Below are positions 8,871-11,496 of a DNA stretch of 11,496 nucleotides, in pieces. The position numbers and the translations under genes were made by a program. The first letter of the stretch is position 1; each line of letters begins with the position of its first letter. The notes beneath the pieces are model-generated. The model was not told where the DNA came from. It saw only the letters and a list, made by a program, of their open reading frames with translations, and did no database searches. Source of the DNA: Puniceicoccaceae bacterium (lineage in GTDB: Bacteria > Verrucomicrobiota > Verrucomicrobiia > Opitutales > Coraliomargaritaceae). The stretch spans positions 1-11,496 of the forward strand of contig PXBU01000047.1 of the NCBI GenBank assembly GCA_003566795.1, read 5' to 3'.

Positions 8871-11496
8871 ATGAACTTTACCATGAGAAAACTTTCTTTC
8901 CTCTTTCTGGCAGCCCTGTCCGTACTGACGGTCCTACCCGCAGCGGGCCTGACCTTGAATCGGAGCTTCGGCAGCCACATGGTGGTGCAGCGCGATAAGC
9001 CGATGGTAGTCCGCGGCAGCGCGGAGCCGGGTGTCCGGGTGGAGGTGCGTTTTGCCGACCAGACCGGCTCGGCGACGGCGGATGCGGCAGGTCTCTGGAA
9101 GGTGGCACTGGCTGCCCTGCCTGCCAACAGCACCCCGCAGGACATGGTGGTCGCTGCGGGGGGTGACACCATTACGCTGAGTGATGTTCTGGTGGGCGAT
9201 GTGTTTCTCCATGCCCGGCAAAGTTCGATCGATCTCTCGCTGGGGCGCGACGAGGCAGGTGCCAAGCGTGCCGCTGCCGATGCCGTCGAACCACTGCTAC
9301 GTGCCATAACGATTAAAATGATTCCCACGGATGAGCCACGCCAGGATCTCGCTGCCGAGGCGACTGCGGGCTGGGCTACGGTCGCTGGTGACCGCGCCCT
9401 GGCGCTAACGGATTCGGCCTATTATCTCGGACGCGAGCTCGCTCGTGACTCGGATGTGCCCATCGGTATTGTGGATTTGAAGATGGGCCCGGCCTTTGCT
9501 CAAAGCTGGCTCAGCCGGGACGCATTGATGGCGACGGAACGATTTTTTGCCCAAGGGTCGCGGGTCGGTGCGAAAGTTGAAAGCAAGGAAGCGATGCTGG
9601 AAGCTGAGCGAAAAGGGGAGAAGTTTCACCGTAATGACGGCGGCCCGCCCGAGAATATGCTGGAGCATCCTCTTTTCCCCTATGCCGGGTATCGCGGCAC
9701 GCTTCTACCTTTGGCCGAAACGGCCTTCAAGGCGGTCATCCTGCAACTGGGAAATGATTATCCCTACATGAAATACCAGCAGCTGCTCGAGAGTGATGAT
9801 CCGTTCTGCCCCGATGCCTTGGATGTCGCGTATAAAGACACCTACTTGCTTCGCAAAGATGGCTTCAGCATGGAATCCCAGGTCGTTCCGCGTGTGACCG
9901 AGGTCTGGCGGGACTTGTTCGGCGATAGCGAGCTCCCCTTTGGACTGATCGTCCCACCGGGCTCGGAACTGAATACGCTTGCCCTGCACCATCGGGAAAT
10001 GCGTGAGCTCCAGCGTTTGGTGGCCGAAGACAGCGAGGGCGTCGATGTCATCCTGCCGGGCACGGAGCATATCCCCTTAAGTGCGCAGCCGGCCGATGCC
10101 GCATTGTTGGGCAAACGCTCTCAGAGCTGGATCGCGGGCGCTGTTTATAACCAGCCGGGCCGCCTGGCGACCGGGCCCCAATTCGACCGATTTGAAGCTG
10201 ATTACAACGAAGCCACCATCTTTTTCAAAGAAGGCACCGCCAATGGCCTGAAGGCCGAAGGGGATGCCTTGGCCTATTTTGAGGCCGCCGACGTGGAAGG
10301 CGACTATTCCCCGGTAAATGTGGAAATCGACGGTGAGACGATTCGCATCCAAAGTGACAGCGTGACCCGTATCGCAAGGGTTCGCTACAACTGGAACCGC
10401 CTTCCCAACCAGGGGCTGACCAATGCGGACGGTCTGGCAGCAATGCCCTTCCGCAGCGAAAGGCCCGGCTACCAATGGTTCTTCAGAAATGAAGAGGACG
10501 ACCTGCCGGAAGAATACTTTACGCCCGCAAACGAATGGGGAGCAAACGATATAACTTTGATCAATGTGGCCATGCAGGGCAGGGGTTACGAGAACTTCTC
10601 GGGTTGGGTCGGCCCGGCCGGCTTCAGCACTGGTCCCTTTGGTCCCAATATGGGGGTCAGGGAAATCAAGGATGGCTCGCCGGCAGACGGTAAGCTGCAG
10701 GTTGGCGACGTGATCTACAGTGCCAATGGTAAGATGCTCGGTGATGAGGCGTGGCTGGTGATGGCCGCTGCCATCACCGAAAGTGAGAAAAGCCAAAGCA
10801 AGGGTGAACTGCGCCTCGGCGTCCGTCGGGGGGCCGAGAATATTGACGTCGAGCTGACGCTCCCGGTCATGGGCACCTACAGCTCGACCGCCCCCTACGA
10901 CTGCCCCAAGACCGAAAGGATCGTGGCTCAATTGGAGGAGTGGATGGCCTCGGGCGAGTTCAAAAATGACCGCAGAGTCGATTTTCTGGGCACCGATACG
11001 CTCTTCCTGCTCGCCACCGGCAACCCGGAGCTCCTGGGCCTCGCGCGTCGGGCGATTTACCGGAAAATAGCGGAGACGCAGATTGTGGAGGAGATTGATC
11101 CGACCCAGGGCCCCAGGGCGTGGTATCCGGCCTGGGACTCCTTGTTGCTGGGTGAATACTACATGGCAACGGGCGACCGCAACGTCCTGCCCTATTTGAA
11201 GTTTAACCTGGACCTGCTTGCCGCCAAGCAGCACCCGAAAGGTTCCTGGCGGCATAATTTCCCCGGCGGTGACAACTATGGCTTGATGCCCGCTGTGGGC
11301 CTGGCGGCGGCGATCGGTTTCCACCTGGGCAACGAAGCCGGCCTGGATATCAGCCAGGAAGCCTATCGCAAGGTGGTTCAATACCACTATGATGGCTCGG
11401 GTGAGATGGGACGAATCATTTATGGTGTCGGCGCCGGTAACATCAGCGCACCGCGTGAACTTGAGCCGGAAGCAATCAAAAATGGTCTGATGTCCA
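8871..11496 (+). CDS. Exported sialate-O-acetylesterase-like / PDZ / DUF6288 protein (3' end beyond window)
   Basis: Open from ATG 8871 to the window end (875 residues seen, no stop). A signal peptide is clear (MRKLSFLFLAALSVLTVLPA, from the ATG at 8883), so the product is exported. Residues about 27-430 follow the sialate O-acetylesterase layout: MVVQRDKP, AEPGVRVEV, DAAGLWKV, ITLSDVLVGDVFL, then IGIVDLKMGPAFAQSWLSRDAL. The usual catalytic blocks are altered. SGQSN reads ARQSS (115-119, Ser kept), the YQGESN block reads LQLGNDYPY (291-299), and the C-terminal D..H block (about 396-405) has no convincing Asp-x-x-His. About 579-666 is a PDZ domain (VREIKDGSPADGKLQVGDVI). It leads into a helical region (about 667 on) with VMGTYSSTAPYDCPK and WYPAWDSLLLGEYYMATGD, which I recognise as DUF6288, an uncharacterised alpha/alpha-toroid-like family. 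The function is unknown; a scaffold or carbohydrate-binding role outside the cytoplasm is speculation. Neither ATG (8871, 8883) has a Shine-Dalgarno. Confidence 0.82.
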   Translation, partial: MNFTMRKLSFLFLAALSVLTVLPAAGLTLNRSFGSHMVVQRDKPMVVRGSAEPGVRVEVRFADQTGSATADAAGLWKVALAALPANSTPQDMVVAAGGDTITLSDVLVGDVFLHARQSSIDLSLGRDEAGAKRAAADAVEPLLRAITIKMIPTDEPRQDLAAEATAGWATVAGDRALALTDSAYYLGRELARDSDVPIGIVDLKMGPAFAQSWLSRDALMATERFFAQGSRVGAKVESKEAMLEAERKGEKFHRNDGGPPENMLEHPLFPYAGYRGTLLPLAETAFKAVILQLGNDYPYMKYQQLLESDDPFCPDALDVAYKDTYLLRKDGFSMESQVVPRVTEVWRDLFGDSELPFGLIVPPGSELNTLALHHREMRELQRLVAEDSEGVDVILPGTEHIPLSAQPADAALLGKRSQSWIAGAVYNQPGRLATGPQFDRFEADYNEATIFFKEGTANGLKAEGDALAYFEAADVEGDYSPVNVEIDGETIRIQSDSVTRIARVRYNWNRLPNQGLTNADGLAAMPFRSERPGYQWFFRNEEDDLPEEYFTPANEWGANDITLINVAMQGRGYENFSGWVGPAGFSTGPFGPNMGVREIKDGSPADGKLQVGDVIYSANGKMLGDEAWLVMAAAITESEKSQSKGELRLGVRRGAENIDVELTLPVMGTYSSTAPYDCPKTERIVAQLEEWMASGEFKNDRRVDFLGTDTLFLLATGNPELLGLARRAIYRKIAETQIVEEIDPTQGPRAWYPAWDSLLLGEYYMATGDRNVLPYLKFNLDLLAAKQHPKGSWRHNFPGGDNYGLMPAVGLAAAIGFHLGNEAGLDISQEAYRKVVQYHYDGSGEMGRIIYGVGAGNISAPRELEPEAIKNGLMS

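Noticed and set aside
10077..11387. 436-codon open frame on the minus strand
   Set aside because: The plus strand here carries a continuous frame from a signal peptide through PDZ and DUF6288 motifs, so this is its shadow.

Overview
The window looks like chromosomal DNA from a Gram-negative bacterium, most likely a member of the Verrucomicrobiota (for example an Opitutae/Puniceicoccales-type marine lineage). This is an inference from three things: an LPS-core type glycosyltransferase fused to a WaaP-like heptose kinase, an E. coli-sized GyrB with the Gram-negative insertion, and a secreted sialate-O-acetylesterase-like/PDZ/DUF6288 protein of a kind I associate with Verrucomicrobia and Planctomycetes. 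Coding sequence is moderately GC-rich. Most starts lack an obvious Shine-Dalgarno motif. No rRNA, tRNA, CRISPR array, transposase or phage gene is visible.

Layout: (1) 1-118 is a non-coding left edge. (2) 119-2098 or 2185, minus strand: a two-domain LPS core enzyme, GT4 glycosyltransferase plus WaaP/RfaP-type kinase. (3) 2186-2292: a short AT-rich divergent promoter region with a dyad. (4) 2293-2921, plus strand: a complete vapB-vapC type II toxin-antitoxin operon with a 4-nt GTGA overlap. (5) 2961-8189, minus strand: gyrB followed by gyrA, convergent with vapC. The gyrB-gyrA spacer (5493-5648) is built largely of three different 7-bp-period repeat tracts, and a perfect 12-bp hairpin spans the gyrB stop codon. 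(6) 8190-8291: a short divergent control region with an inverted repeat. (7) 8292-8708, plus strand: an Rrf2-family regulator. (8) 8871-end, plus strand: an exported multidomain protein, truncated by the window edge, with a degenerate sialate O-acetylesterase module, a PDZ domain and the start of a DUF6288 region.

How the genes relate: gyrB and gyrA give the two subunits of DNA gyrase and read as one transcription unit from the control region shared with the Rrf2 gene. VapB and VapC form a self-regulated antitoxin/toxin pair; VapC closely resembles the enteric VapC that cuts initiator tRNA. The LPS enzyme and the exported DUF6288 protein are independent cell-envelope or polymer-related genes. 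I see no convincing new multi-gene system. The items most worth a second look are the three heptamer repeat tracts, the hairpin at the gyrB stop, and the catalytically degenerate esterase fused to PDZ-DUF6288.
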